Source: an uncultured Flammeovirgaceae bacterium (GTDB lineage: Bacteria > Bacteroidota > Bacteroidia > Cytophagales > Cyclobacteriaceae). From it: DNA of 64,000 bases. The notes beneath the pieces were generated by a model, which did no database searches, was not told the origin of the DNA, and saw only the letters and a program-made list of their open reading frames with translations. The DNA lies in the NCBI GenBank assembly GCA_937883755.1, contig CAKZYA010000061.1, positions 186,001 through 250,000 on the forward strand, given 5' to 3'. A program made the translations under genes and the position numbers. Below are positions 9,368 to 17,853 of the stretch, piece after piece; position 1 is the first letter of the stretch; each line of letters begins with the position of its first letter.

Positions 9368-10906
9368 ATGATCAAATACAGCATTTTACTTTTACTACTC
9401 CCGTGGTATGGCATTGCCCAAAAGCAGACAGTCGTAGTAGGCTACACTACCAACGAAAATGAGGTAATGTTCGAGCTAGACATGGCCGAGCACCAGTACG
9501 TTGTTCAGGAAGATGATGGTAATGTAGTACCTCTGTCGGAGATTGCAGTCCATAGTGTGGCCCTAGCTGGTGAGTTTAATGGTTGGCAGACCGATACCTA
9601 CCTAATGTCTGAAAAGAAAGCAAAAAAGTATCAGGTAAAGCTATCGATTGATTCCCTGCAGGGAATGGATACTCAATTTGCCTTCGTGATTAATGACTTT
9701 TACTGGGTAGAACCCTTACTGAAAGCAGTCAACCGGATGCCTGCCCCCTGCTGGTTGGTAAGTACGGGTGCGGTATACACTACCATGTTCTACGAACGTA
9801 CTATGTACGAACTGGTTACTGATTCGGTACTTACCCACGAAACAGCCCGGCAATGGCTGATGAACCGAGCTGTTCCTATGCACACTCGGACACCAGCTGG
9901 TATTGAATCTCTCCGGGAGTTTGTGAAAGGAAAGCAAGCCATTGGCATTGGTCATGATACCTTGTCAACATTCACTTCCCGGATCCGTATCACGCAGTTT
10001 CTGTTGGCTGACATGCACTATCCTATCGTAGCTTTTCAATTGGATTCTAACCGAGCTACGCAAATCGGGCAGTATTTGGACGAAGGGTTTAGTATGCTGG
10101 ACGATGATTATACTACTGAGGTAATCCAGGTGCTGGAGTGGAGCTACGACTACCCCGAAGTAGAACTTATGGGCTACGAACGGGAAGATATCGTCAGTAG
10201 CCTAGATTTATTAGAGCGAGTAGGTTCCCGAAGTGAAGACGCAGAGTGGCAGCAGGAAGTAAATACCTTGATAGGTGAAGTTCATTCGTTGCTAGACTTA
10301 CAGCAAACTTGGGGATTGTACTACTACGACTCGCCTTCATACCAAGAATACTTGCTGCTAGTGCTATGCGCAGTGCGAGACAACCTACCTGATCTTGAAG
10401 AAGAACAACAGCAAAAGGCAGTTCAGGCTCTGACAGCCATCAATCACTATCTGACTAACCTGTCCCATTTGAAAAGCTATTACCAAGACATTGACGAAGA
10501 AGTAGGCCAGTATTTTAACTGGATCAGCGAAAGCGACTCAAGCTTACAACTGGTAGCCTGGGTGCCCAATGAGGAGATGAGCCGAACGACCCCAGGCTCA
10601 TTAGGGCAACACCTGAGTGAGCGTTTCAAAGAAAATTATTTATCGGTAGGGGTAGGTATGTATCAGTTTGAAGAAGAACCTATCCCTCTTTCTCTAGAAA
10701 AACGCTTTTGGGGTGTAGTGCCGGGCGAGGCAGAAGGGAGTAGTGGCTATATTATTGATATGCGACAAGTCGTTTTGAACCCGGAAGAAATACGTTGGCT
10801 GGCTGAGCGAATGTTTAGTAGTCCTTCTAAGCGACACCTTGACCTAGCCGAAGACTTTGATATTATCTTGCTAATTAATGTACCGGAACAATCGGTGTTG
10901 CGCTAG
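9368..10906 (+). CDS. Secreted protein with CBM48-like module and degenerate erythromycin-esterase-like domain
   Basis: The 512-residue protein has a signal peptide (about 1-18, ending GIAQ). Residues 60-120 contain an AMPK/CBM48-like glycan-binding pattern (VALAGEFNGWQTD, then YQVKLSID and FAFVINDFYWV). From about 185 it follows the erythromycin-esterase fold: KQAIGIGHDTLS, FLLADMHYPIVAFQLD, VIQVLEWSYDY, a YYYDSPSYQ region. The expected catalytic G-E-x-x-H-G-T motif is replaced by GIGHDTLST, so hydrolase activity is doubtful. It is probably a periplasmic or outer-surface protein. The box at 9265 lies upstream. Confidence 0.55.
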   Translation: MIKYSILLLLLPWYGIAQKQTVVVGYTTNENEVMFELDMAEHQYVVQEDDGNVVPLSEIAVHSVALAGEFNGWQTDTYLMSEKKAKKYQVKLSIDSLQGMDTQFAFVINDFYWVEPLLKAVNRMPAPCWLVSTGAVYTTMFYERTMYELVTDSVLTHETARQWLMNRAVPMHTRTPAGIESLREFVKGKQAIGIGHDTLSTFTSRIRITQFLLADMHYPIVAFQLDSNRATQIGQYLDEGFSMLDDDYTTEVIQVLEWSYDYPEVELMGYEREDIVSSLDLLERVGSRSEDAEWQQEVNTLIGEVHSLLDLQQTWGLYYYDSPSYQEYLLLVLCAVRDNLPDLEEEQQQKAVQALTAINHYLTNLSHLKSYYQDIDEEVGQYFNWISESDSSLQLVAWVPNEEMSRTTPGSLGQHLSERFKENYLSVGVGMYQFEEEPIPLSLEKRFWGVVPGEAEGSSGYIIDMRQVVLNPEEIRWLAERMFSSPSKRHLDLAEDFDIILLINVPEQSVLR

Positions 10907-10935
10907 AACTTAAAGTCCTTTTCTGAAGACCGGAG

Positions 10936-10947
10936 TGACTAAGGTCA
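10936..10947. promoter_or_regulatory. FNR-like box TGACTAAGGTCA
   Basis: Symmetric TGAC/GTCA half-sites with a four-base spacer, 82 bases before the outer-membrane protein gene at 11030. Confidence 0.6.
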
Positions 10948-11029
10948 TTACTAGCCAAAAGCTAGATCATCGCCGATAGCCTATTGACCTCCTACCTTTA
11001 AGGTATTGTTTAACTAAAACTCAATTGCG

Positions 11030-11617
11030 ATGAAAACTATTGCAACTATTTTGATGAGTCTCGCTCTGTTCCTTTCAGTAGAAGGTATGGCGCAGAGTCG
11101 TTGGGCGTTTGAGCTAAGGGGGGCAATTGCTTTTCCCACCCAAGAATTAGGCAACGCTGACCTAAGTACTGGTTTCGGTTTTGAGCCTACCTTTTCCTAC
11201 CGTTTTATGCCCCATTTGGGAGCCTACGCCGGGTGGGGATGGCACCGTTTTACTACTGATGAAATGATGACTCAGGGAGATACTGATGTAGAAGAAACAG
11301 GCTATACGTTTGGACTACAGTTTATTCATCCAATCGAAGGTACGTCCCTGTCGTACTTTGTTAGAGGAGGAGGAATTTATAACCATATAGAGCTGGAAAA
11401 CGACGAGGGGGATATTACGGCCGATTCTGGTCACGGTTTAGGGTGGCAGGCTGAAGTAGGGATAGTCACTTCCCTCAATGATTACTGGAGCCTAATGCCC
11501 GGGGTGCGCTATCGAGCCTTAGCCCGGGAAATTGATGTGGAGAACGTAAGCACTGACGTGAACCTCAACTACCTCTCAGTGGGGGTAAGCTTTTCGCGGA
11601 CATTAGGTAGTAGGTAG
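11030..11617 (+). CDS. Outer-membrane beta-barrel protein (OmpA/OmpX-like barrel)
   Basis: The 195-residue protein has a signal peptide (ending GMAQS) and alternating amphipathic strands ending in YLSVGVSFSRTLGSR. That fits a small eight-stranded outer-membrane barrel without a peptidoglycan-binding domain. Motifs such as GAIAFPTQELGNADLSTGFGFE and HLGAYAGWGWHRF are typical of Bacteroidota porin-like barrels. An FNR-like box lies upstream and a likely terminator follows its stop. Confidence 0.8.
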   Translation: MKTIATILMSLALFLSVEGMAQSRWAFELRGAIAFPTQELGNADLSTGFGFEPTFSYRFMPHLGAYAGWGWHRFTTDEMMTQGDTDVEETGYTFGLQFIHPIEGTSLSYFVRGGGIYNHIELENDEGDITADSGHGLGWQAEVGIVTSLNDYWSLMPGVRYRALAREIDVENVSTDVNLNYLSVGVSFSRTLGSR

Positions 11618-11633
11618 ATAGATTAGATAACCG

Positions 11634-11669
11634 AGCTGGGTGCATCATACTGTATGCGCCTAGCTTTTT
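11634..11669 (+). terminator. Probable intrinsic terminator
   Basis: An inverted repeat (AGCTGGGTGCAT ... ATGCGCCTAGCT, with one mismatch and one G-T pair) is followed by a run of T. It lies just after the outer-membrane protein gene. Confidence 0.6.
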
Positions 11670-11700
11670 CAGGATTTTTTAATGACAAAACTGATTAATC

Positions 11701-12339
11701 ATGGCCACGCTTCAGCGTACCAACCAGCCAGTAAACCATCGGCAAGCCATAGCGGGCTTGTTCCTGTATCTAGCTGGTTCGCTCATTTTTATGGGCATTA
11801 TTACGGGTGAGATATTCTATCCTCCAGGATACAGCACTTCCGCCAATGACATCAGCGATCTAGGAAGCACCCGTCCGCTTGACAGCATTATTTACCAGCC
11901 TTCCGCTACTATCTTCAATACCACAATGACAGTAGCAGGAGCGATGATTCTGATGGCTAGCTGGTGGGCTAGGCAGTTTCTTTCCAAGCGTTGGTTTAGC
12001 ATTTTGCTGGGATTGTTCGGCTTAGGAGTGTTTGGAGTCGGTATCTTCCCAGGTAATGTAGCTCCGTATCACGGTCTATTTTCTTTACTAACCTTCACTT
12101 CAGGAGGAGTAGTAGCGATTTTCTCATTTAAAGTTACCAACCTGCCATTTAGCTATCTGGGGCCAGTTCTGGGTACGATTGCCTTAGTATTTCTCTTTTC
12201 CTCAAATTTCTTTATTCCTCTACTGGGAAGCGGCGGCACCGAACGCTGGGTAGCATACCCTATTCTACTTTGGCTAATTGGCATCGGTGGCTATTGGCTA
12301 GGTTTAAACGGTAAAATAAATATGCAAGATGAAAAATAA
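11701..12339 (+). CDS. DUF998-family membrane protein
   Basis: The 212-residue protein has about six membrane helices. The N-terminal region carries the family pattern LFLYLAGSLIF..., YSTSANDISDLG and SIIYQPSATIFNTT, which matches DUF998. Its end overlaps the next gene by 11 bases, so the two are probably one transcript. The function of DUF998 proteins is unknown. Confidence 0.7.
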   Translation: MATLQRTNQPVNHRQAIAGLFLYLAGSLIFMGIITGEIFYPPGYSTSANDISDLGSTRPLDSIIYQPSATIFNTTMTVAGAMILMASWWARQFLSKRWFSILLGLFGLGVFGVGIFPGNVAPYHGLFSLLTFTSGGVVAIFSFKVTNLPFSYLGPVLGTIALVFLFSSNFFIPLLGSGGTERWVAYPILLWLIGIGGYWLGLNGKINMQDEK

Positions 12340-13156
12340 ATATATTGTTCTTTTAGCCTCCCTAGGCGCGGCCACCTTGGCTGGGGTGCTCATCGCTAAA
12401 CGCAAGAATACCCACAATTACACCAAAGAGGTGTGGCAGCTTTTTTCTTTAGTAGACGGTGCATCGGATAAGATTTTTCATTACCACCAATTGGAAGGGC
12501 TACCCGAACCCGTGCAACGGTACTTTCGTCACGTGCTACCCGATCAATATCCGTATATTAATACCGCGCGGTTGACCCATGTCGGTCAGTTTAAGACTGG
12601 ACAGAACAAGGCCTGGAGTGACATTAAAGGAGAGCAATACTTTACCGTTAATCCACCAGGGTTTGTCTGGAGAGGGCAAACTGCCTTATTTAGTGCGACC
12701 GATAAGTACGTAGCTGATAAAGGTAGTCTAGTTGTTAACCTACTATCCCTAGTTGAAATTCTCAACATAGAGGGGGCGAGTGCTAATCAGGGAGAATTGT
12801 TGCGTTGGTTGGGAGAGAGTATTTGGTTTCCTACGAATTTATTATCTCATGAGCGATTAAGCTGGTCACCTATTGATGAAAATACCGCTACGTTAAACTA
12901 CGAGTACGATAATCTATCGCTGGACTATCTAGTGACATTCAACGATTTGGGAGAGATCATCCGATTGGAAACCCAACGCTACATTTCGGAGGACAAGTTA
13001 GAAACCTGGGTAGGGGAAGCATTTGATTACCGAGCCATCAATGGCGTAAAGGTTCCCACCCAGATTCGAGCTACCTGGAAACTGCCCGAGGGCGACTATA
13101 CCTACGCTGACTTTCGGCTGAAGCAGATTGAGTATAACGTAGATGAACCGTTTTGA
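12329..13156 (+). CDS. DUF6544-like protein with N-terminal membrane anchor
   Basis: The 275-residue protein has one N-terminal hydrophobic segment (about 5-22). The globular body contains LPEPVQRYFRHVLPD, a GQFKTGQ...W strand and WLGESIWFPTNLL, which resembles the DUF6544 family (LolA-like beta sheet, my assignment from memory). It overlaps the DUF998 gene. No enzymatic residues are visible; a lipid or envelope role is inference. Confidence 0.55.
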   Translation: MKNKYIVLLASLGAATLAGVLIAKRKNTHNYTKEVWQLFSLVDGASDKIFHYHQLEGLPEPVQRYFRHVLPDQYPYINTARLTHVGQFKTGQNKAWSDIKGEQYFTVNPPGFVWRGQTALFSATDKYVADKGSLVVNLLSLVEILNIEGASANQGELLRWLGESIWFPTNLLSHERLSWSPIDENTATLNYEYDNLSLDYLVTFNDLGEIIRLETQRYISEDKLETWVGEAFDYRAINGVKVPTQIRATWKLPEGDYTYADFRLKQIEYNVDEPF

Positions 13157-13178
13157 GTAGGTAAGTACGTATTTAGAG

Positions 13179-13979
13179 ATGAAGTTTGTAATGAATAATA
13201 CATCATTTGGGCTAGTTTGTTTGATTTTGTTGACTGTTCAAAACTGTACTATGATAAAGATTAACGTAAGTGAAAAACGAAATTCATCACCCCAAAAAAT
13301 TGAAATGGGGAAGGGAGTTACCTTAACCACTTGGGGGGCAATAAGAGTTAATAAATCTCATTTCTTCCCATCGAGTTTCCAATTGAAAACAGAAAACGAA
13401 ATAATTTATATAGATCCCGTAGGAATTAACACTACCGAAAAGGGGGATTATATACTAATAACCCATTCTCACCCCGATCATTTTTCACTTGAGGATATTG
13501 AAAAAATACTTAAGCCAGAAACAGAAATTATTTGTTCGCAAGGAGTTAAAGGGAAACTGAAAAAAGTAGATAACAAGGTACAAGTAGTGAAACCTGGTGA
13601 CAGCTTACAACTTAATGGTTTTACCTTAGAAGCTACCGCCGCGTATAATACGAAATCAGTTTTCTTATGGATTAAAGCACACCCTAAGTCAAAGGAAAAC
13701 GTGGGATTCATCTTGACTTTATCTAATGGTTTAAAAATATATCATGCTGGCGATACGGATTTTATACCTGAGATGAGAAAAATTTCAAATATTGATCTAG
13801 CTCTGCTACCGATTGGAGGTGATAATCTAACTATGAACGAGCAAGAAGCCGCCCAAATAGTAAACGAAATTCAACCAACAAAGGTCTTTCCGATGCATTT
13901 TGAAATCAAGGAGAAAGAAATAATAAAGCAGTTCAAGAATTTAGTGAAAGAGCCGATAGAGGTAATTGAAATCGAGTGA
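13179..13979 (+). CDS. MBL-fold metal-dependent hydrolase, lipoprotein-like start
   Basis: The 266-residue protein has a lipobox-like signal (LLTVQNC, near residue 23). The metallo-beta-lactamase fold shows the metal-binding THSHPDH motif (about residue 95), the HAGDTDF aspartate region and a late FPMHFE histidine, as in UPF0173/YtkL-type hydrolases. It is noticeably more AT-rich than its neighbours, with many AAA/GAA codons, which may point to recent acquisition. It converges on the Usp gene at 14003. The substrate is unknown. Confidence 0.75.
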   Translation: MKFVMNNTSFGLVCLILLTVQNCTMIKINVSEKRNSSPQKIEMGKGVTLTTWGAIRVNKSHFFPSSFQLKTENEIIYIDPVGINTTEKGDYILITHSHPDHFSLEDIEKILKPETEIICSQGVKGKLKKVDNKVQVVKPGDSLQLNGFTLEATAAYNTKSVFLWIKAHPKSKENVGFILTLSNGLKIYHAGDTDFIPEMRKISNIDLALLPIGGDNLTMNEQEAAQIVNEIQPTKVFPMHFEIKEKEIIKQFKNLVKEPIEVIEIE

Positions 13980-14002
13980 AAAATCTATTCCATAGCAAGG
14001 GA

Positions 14003-14821
14003 CTACTTAGCCACTAAAAGTGGTTGGGTGGCGTGAAAGATCATCTGCTTAGTAGTGCTACCGTGCCGGAGGCGATCTAGCAGGTTATGTGGCTCGGGGA
14101 GCATCACCAGAATATCGGCTTCGTGCTGTTGAATAAATGTTTCAATCGCCTCGCCAGGTTTATCACCTCGAACAGTAGAAAAGTGGTGTGTAATTCCTTC
14201 CAGATAATGATCCAATGCTTCTTGTAATTTCTGCTGTTCAACCGGGTACTCCTGATCGGTAGGATGAATATGCAGTACATTAACGGAAGCTCCAAAGGTA
14301 CTTGCTAAGGCCTTGACCAAATGTAACTCCGTAAGCTGAATAACCTTCTCTGGCGTAGTAGCTAACACGATTGTTTTGGGGCGGGTAAAGCGGGCTTCCT
14401 CGGGAACCACCAACACTGGAAATGAACTTCGTTTCACGGTATGGGTAGTAATACTGCCGAACCAGGTTTTGGCCCCTTCGGCTCGGCGGGTGCCCATAAT
14501 GATTAAGTCAGCTTGCTTTTCGTGGGCTATTTCTTCAATAAGATCGACCGGATTACCGGATTTCACTAAGCATTCGTAAGAGACTTTGGGAGCGTACAGA
14601 AAGTCGTGACGAAGCTGTTGCATCTTGGCTTCGGCTTCTTTTTCTAATGTCAGATAGTGATCGTGCGAGTAGGGAGTGGCAGCATCTACGGGCATCCGCC
14701 AAGCGTGCAAAATAAATACCTCAGCCTCTGCCATTTCTGCTAAATCTAGTGCGTAGATCAGGGCATTATGGGCAGTGGACGAAAAATCAGTAGCGATCAA
14801 AATTTTCTGGATTGGTTTCAT
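14003..14821 (-). CDS. Universal stress protein, two tandem Usp domains
   Basis: The 272-residue protein has a good first Usp domain (ATDFSSTAHNALIYALDLA) and a second starting near 150 (IVLATTPEK). In the ATP-loop region the second glycine is replaced (GTRRAEGAKTWFGSIT), so nucleotide binding may be weakened. It is transcribed divergently from the DUF2267 gene at 14938. The two share the perfect palindromic box at 14870-14883, which lies 49 bases before this ATG. Confidence 0.9.
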   Translation of the reverse strand: MKPIQKILIATDFSSTAHNALIYALDLAEMAEAEVFILHAWRMPVDAATPYSHDHYLTLEKEAEAKMQQLRHDFLYAPKVSYECLVKSGNPVDLIEEIAHEKQADLIIMGTRRAEGAKTWFGSITTHTVKRSSFPVLVVPEEARFTRPKTIVLATTPEKVIQLTELHLVKALASTFGASVNVLHIHPTDQEYPVEQQKLQEALDHYLEGITHHFSTVRGDKPGEAIETFIQQHEADILVMLPEPHNLLDRLRHGSTTKQMIFHATQPLLVAK

Positions 14822-14869
14822 AGCTGTCGTTTGTTTGGTTGATATTATCCATTTTTTACGGCAGTAAGG

Positions 14870-14883
14870 ATGATCTAGATCAT
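14870..14883. promoter_or_regulatory. Perfect 14-bp FNR-like palindrome ATGATCTAGATCAT
   Basis: A fully self-complementary 14-mer, midway between a divergent Usp gene (49 bases away) and a DUF2267 gene (54 bases away). It contains TGAT-CTAG-ATCA, the FNR/CRP half-site arrangement. Confidence 0.75.
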
Positions 14884-14937
14884 TGGCAGAAAGATGGTTA
14901 TGATATAACTTCTGGTTTTAACCAATGAGCTTACGTT

Positions 14938-15438
14938 ATGGAATCAAGTCACTTTACCCCAGATGCTAATGAATTGAGGCGTTTAATCTACTTCGATAAC
15001 GCATCGCTAACCCGGTTACTGAGTATCAATCCTAGTTTAGCCTTTCGGACAGTCCGGGCGGTGCTGCATACCGTTCGTAGACAGTTCGATGTCGAGCATT
15101 CGCTACGTTTTCTGGATCAGCTTCCCCTCTCACTAAAATCCCTCTACATTGATCATTGGGATCCCCAGGCACAGGAAGAAACCCATCCGCGGAGTAGCTT
15201 GGAGGAGCTAGTAGACGATGTTGAGGAAAATTACCCGTACCTAATGCGTGACATACAGCACGACCGTCAGCTAGTCCGCGAGATATTTATCACCGTAAGT
15301 AAAATAGTTGATTATCCGATAGGCGTACCGATGAGTGAATCTCGTAATTTTATTAATCAAGAAAGTACTACTAAGAACCGCCAACTTCCACAAGACCAAG
15401 AGCCTAACTACAAAGAGAGCAGCATCTGGTTACCCTAG
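14938..15438 (+). CDS. DUF2267-like protein
   Basis: The 166-residue protein contains the pattern RTVRAVLHTVRRQFDVEHSLRFLDQLPLSLKSLYIDHW followed by SSLEELVDDVE and a second helical part (LVREIFITVSKIVD). This is the same scheme as in the two other DUF2267-like genes in the window. The last 25 residues are low-complexity and not conserved, and may be influenced by the decayed gene immediately downstream. Transcription probably starts from the shared palindrome at 14870. Confidence 0.55.
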   Translation: MESSHFTPDANELRRLIYFDNASLTRLLSINPSLAFRTVRAVLHTVRRQFDVEHSLRFLDQLPLSLKSLYIDHWDPQAQEETHPRSSLEELVDDVEENYPYLMRDIQHDRQLVREIFITVSKIVDYPIGVPMSESRNFINQESTTKNRQLPQDQEPNYKESSIWLP

Positions 15439-15447
15439 CTCACCAGC

Positions 15448-16077
15448 TATGTACCGATTAACCATAAAGAAGGGGTGTGACTGGAGGACTACTGTTCTTA
15501 TGTCCCCCTATTACCATCGTTTAATTCATTCTACAACGAAGCCTTATTCCTCAAGTGCCTGTTACGCCGAAGCAAGGTTTGAATAGTAAACTCCACCCAG
15601 CACGGCGGTGGCGTAGCTGAGATGCTACCCCACATGGTCAGCTTACTATGGCAATTGGGGCTAAAAGCCGACTAGCTGGTAATGGAAACCAACGAGCAAC
15701 CGTTTTTATCGCTTACCAAAAATATTCACCATCTTATTTACGGTCAGGGCAGGGACATAATTACTACCGAGGAGGTGGCTTTATACGAGCGGGTAAACCG
15801 GGAAAACGCCCAACAGTTGGCTCAATATGTGCAGAATGGTGATATTGTGGCCTTCCACGACCCTTAGCCCACTGGAGTGGATCAAGAACTAAGAAAGCTA
15901 GTAGATATCACGGCTATCTGGCCGTGCCATATCGAGTTGAACTTTTCCAACAACAGCACCGATGCCGTTTGGTCTTTTTTAGTGCCTTACCTTCACGCTT
16001 TAGCTTTTTGGTTTGATACAAATAACCATATAGAAGGTAGCTATGAGCTGCTTAGTGCTTTGAGAGGTTCGGCCTGA
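15448..16077 (+). pseudogene. Decayed GT4 trehalose synthase (TreT-like) gene
   Basis: One frame reads VNSTQHGGGVAEMLPHMV, LGLKAD, stop, LVMETNEQPFLSLTKNI, QLAQYVQNGDIVAFHDP, stop, PTGVDQ, and WPCHIELNFSNN. In order these match the start of GT4 trehalose synthase/phosphorylase (VNST-GGGVAEML, TK-IHN, VHDPQP, W-RCHIDLS). TGA at 15580-15582 and TAG at 15673-15675 replace expected tryptophans, and TAG at 15865-15867 replaces the Q of HDPQP. A frameshift near 15475 separates a plausible ATG start at 15448. The similarity fades after SFLVPYL, so the 3' two thirds are lost. Confidence 0.75.
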
Positions 16078-16087
16078 AGAGCTTTAC

Positions 16088-16882
16088 TTAAGGCTTTAGC
16101 ACCAATATAGGCACAGTGGCTGTTCGGGCAATGCCTACCGAGTGGCGTTCTTCGGGTTTGGCATTCATCGGTAGTTGGCGACGAGCCAGTACGACTAACA
16201 CATTTGGGCTGTAGTTATCCACATACTGAGCCATATCCTGTACCGATCCGTCACCAATAGTAAGATGAAAACGATAGGTCACATCTTTCAGTAAGAAACC
16301 TAGCTCTACATTGGAGCGATTGGTCATCGGAAAATCCAGCTCTTTGGTGCTGCCAAATTCCACAATCTCTACCGTGGCCTGGTATGCTTCAGCAAGATGT
16401 CCGACGAAGTTGATAGGTTCTATATTCTCCAGCAATGAGGCATTGTAAGCCAGGGCAATCTGCTTAAGAGGATGATACTCAGCACTGGGAGGAACGAGTA
16501 ACAGATGATACGATACCTTTTGAACTACATCAGAAAGTGGCATGGATGAGTCAGCAGCGGTAATGACTAAATCAGGTAAATAATTCGGGCCAGCGGCTAG
16601 GATAGCCTCACTGAGTGGACCATCTAGAGTAACCATGCGATATTCTACCGGATCGTTAGGTAGTATTTGTTGCTTAAGCTGCTCAAACCCTTCTTTCACC
16701 TGCTCTATTTCAGTGGCGGAATGAACCGGATGTTCGTGGGAATTTACTAGTAAAGGCTCATAGACAAAAGCTACCGTAAGTTTAGCCGATAGATCGTGAG
16801 CCATCTTTACTGCGTATTGTACTACTGATCGGTATTCTGCTGAGGCTGGTACGGCTACTAAGATATTATTAATGGGTTTCAT
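16088..16882 (-). CDS. Divergent Usp-like protein without ATP-binding loop
   Basis: The 264-residue protein keeps the double Usp fold (ILVAVPASAEYRSVVQYAVKMA; second half from about 140, QIALAYNASLL). The expected G-x-x-G loop is absent: the corresponding segment reads VITAADSSMPLSDVVQKVSYHLLLVP. It probably cannot bind ATP in the usual manner. It follows the Crp/Fnr gene on the same strand with a 47-base gap, so both may be one transcript. No FNR-like box is in front of it. Confidence 0.75.
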   Translation of the reverse strand: MKPINNILVAVPASAEYRSVVQYAVKMAHDLSAKLTVAFVYEPLLVNSHEHPVHSATEIEQVKEGFEQLKQQILPNDPVEYRMVTLDGPLSEAILAAGPNYLPDLVITAADSSMPLSDVVQKVSYHLLLVPPSAEYHPLKQIALAYNASLLENIEPINFVGHLAEAYQATVEIVEFGSTKELDFPMTNRSNVELGFLLKDVTYRFHLTIGDGSVQDMAQYVDNYSPNVLVVLARRQLPMNAKPEERHSVGIARTATVPILVLKP

Positions 16883-16929
16883 GATAGCTGTGATTTGAGC
16901 TTGGAACTACGCAAAAATCCGAGAGCTAC

Positions 16930-17619
16930 TTAACTGTACATCTGACTGATGTTTTTTAACTCTCTACGATTGAGTATCGCAATAAACTGACCATTGGTAG
17001 CAATGAGGTTCTCAGCCTTAAATTCTGATAACAATCGAATAACGGTTTCCTTAGCACTACCTAGCAGACTGGCCAAGTCGTGTCGGCTCAAGTTGATGAA
17101 GCTATCTTTCTCATCACCCTGCTCGTAAAAATCGTCTAGGGAAAGAAGCATATCAGCCAACCTCCCCCGGACAGGTTGATAAGACTGGGCGACCAAGCGT
17201 TGCTCGGTATCCACCAAATCGCGGCAAAGAAGTTGGGTGAAGTGCTGGCTAACATCAGGACTGTGGCCAAAGGCATTCAAAAAGTCCTGACGGGGGATAA
17301 AGGCAACTGTTGCTTCTTCTAATACCGTAGCGGATACGTGGTAATGGGAATCATTTAGTACGGCGGTATAACCTAAAAAGTCGCCACTACCCGCAATTCG
17401 GATAATCTGCTCTTTTCCGTCGCTGCCGTATTTATGCAGTTTTATTTTTCCCTGATGAATGTAGTACAGCCCCCAGGCAGTATGGCCTTCTTGGAACAGC
17501 ACTTGCCCTTTAGGGTACTCAGTAGTTTCGTAGTGGTGCTGAAGCTTGGATAGGTCTGACTTAGAGGTGGTAAATGAAACATCAGTAGGGATAGACAGGG
17601 TTGACAGTAGTGCGTTCAT
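16930..17619 (-). CDS. Crp/Fnr-family transcription regulator
   Basis: The 229-residue protein has a cNMP-binding-type beta barrel (YPKGQVLFQEGHTAWGLYYIHQGKIKL, then GDFLGYTAVL), a long dimer helix and a C-terminal HTH (SRHDLASLLGSAKETVIRLLSEF). The recognition helix keeps the E-T-x-x-R arrangement of Fnr/Crp proteins that read TGA half-sites. There is no FNR-type N-terminal cysteine cluster, so direct [4Fe-4S] oxygen sensing is unlikely. It is the best local candidate to bind the TGAY-N4-RTCA boxes. A divergent Usp gene follows downstream. Confidence 0.9.
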   Translation of the reverse strand: MNALLSTLSIPTDVSFTTSKSDLSKLQHHYETTEYPKGQVLFQEGHTAWGLYYIHQGKIKLHKYGSDGKEQIIRIAGSGDFLGYTAVLNDSHYHVSATVLEEATVAFIPRQDFLNAFGHSPDVSQHFTQLLCRDLVDTEQRLVAQSYQPVRGRLADMLLSLDDFYEQGDEKDSFINLSRHDLASLLGSAKETVIRLLSEFKAENLIATNGQFIAILNRRELKNISQMYS

Positions 17620-17749
17620 GGGTGTGTGAGTTTATAGGTTTAGTAGAATAGTCTAAAGATACAACCCCTAAACAAGAAGCAGTAGACGTAAAACACGTAA
17701 TTATACAAATACGAGAAAAGCGTAAAAAACTACGAGAATTGCGTAGAAA

Positions 17750-17853
17750 ATGAACAGTCAATAGACGACAGTCCACAGTTGACAGCTGACGTATTAAAGT
17801 AAAAACTATAAATGGTGGACTAATAACAACTCAATAATTGAACAATCGAACCA
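17750..17853. repeat. Copy A of a repeat flanking paralogous regulators
   Basis: The core 17796-17829 matches 52092-52125 at 33 of 34 positions. Weaker shared words lie on both sides (gaacagt, tccacag, gctga, atcgaaccatc). It lies directly downstream of the response-regulator gene at 17854. Confidence 0.7.

Noticed and set aside
9368-10906. Macrolide resistance esterase
   Set aside because: The catalytic GExxHGT motif is not present, so resistance activity is not supported.
15648-15842. Separate small gene
   Set aside because: It is another frame of the decayed trehalose synthase remnant.
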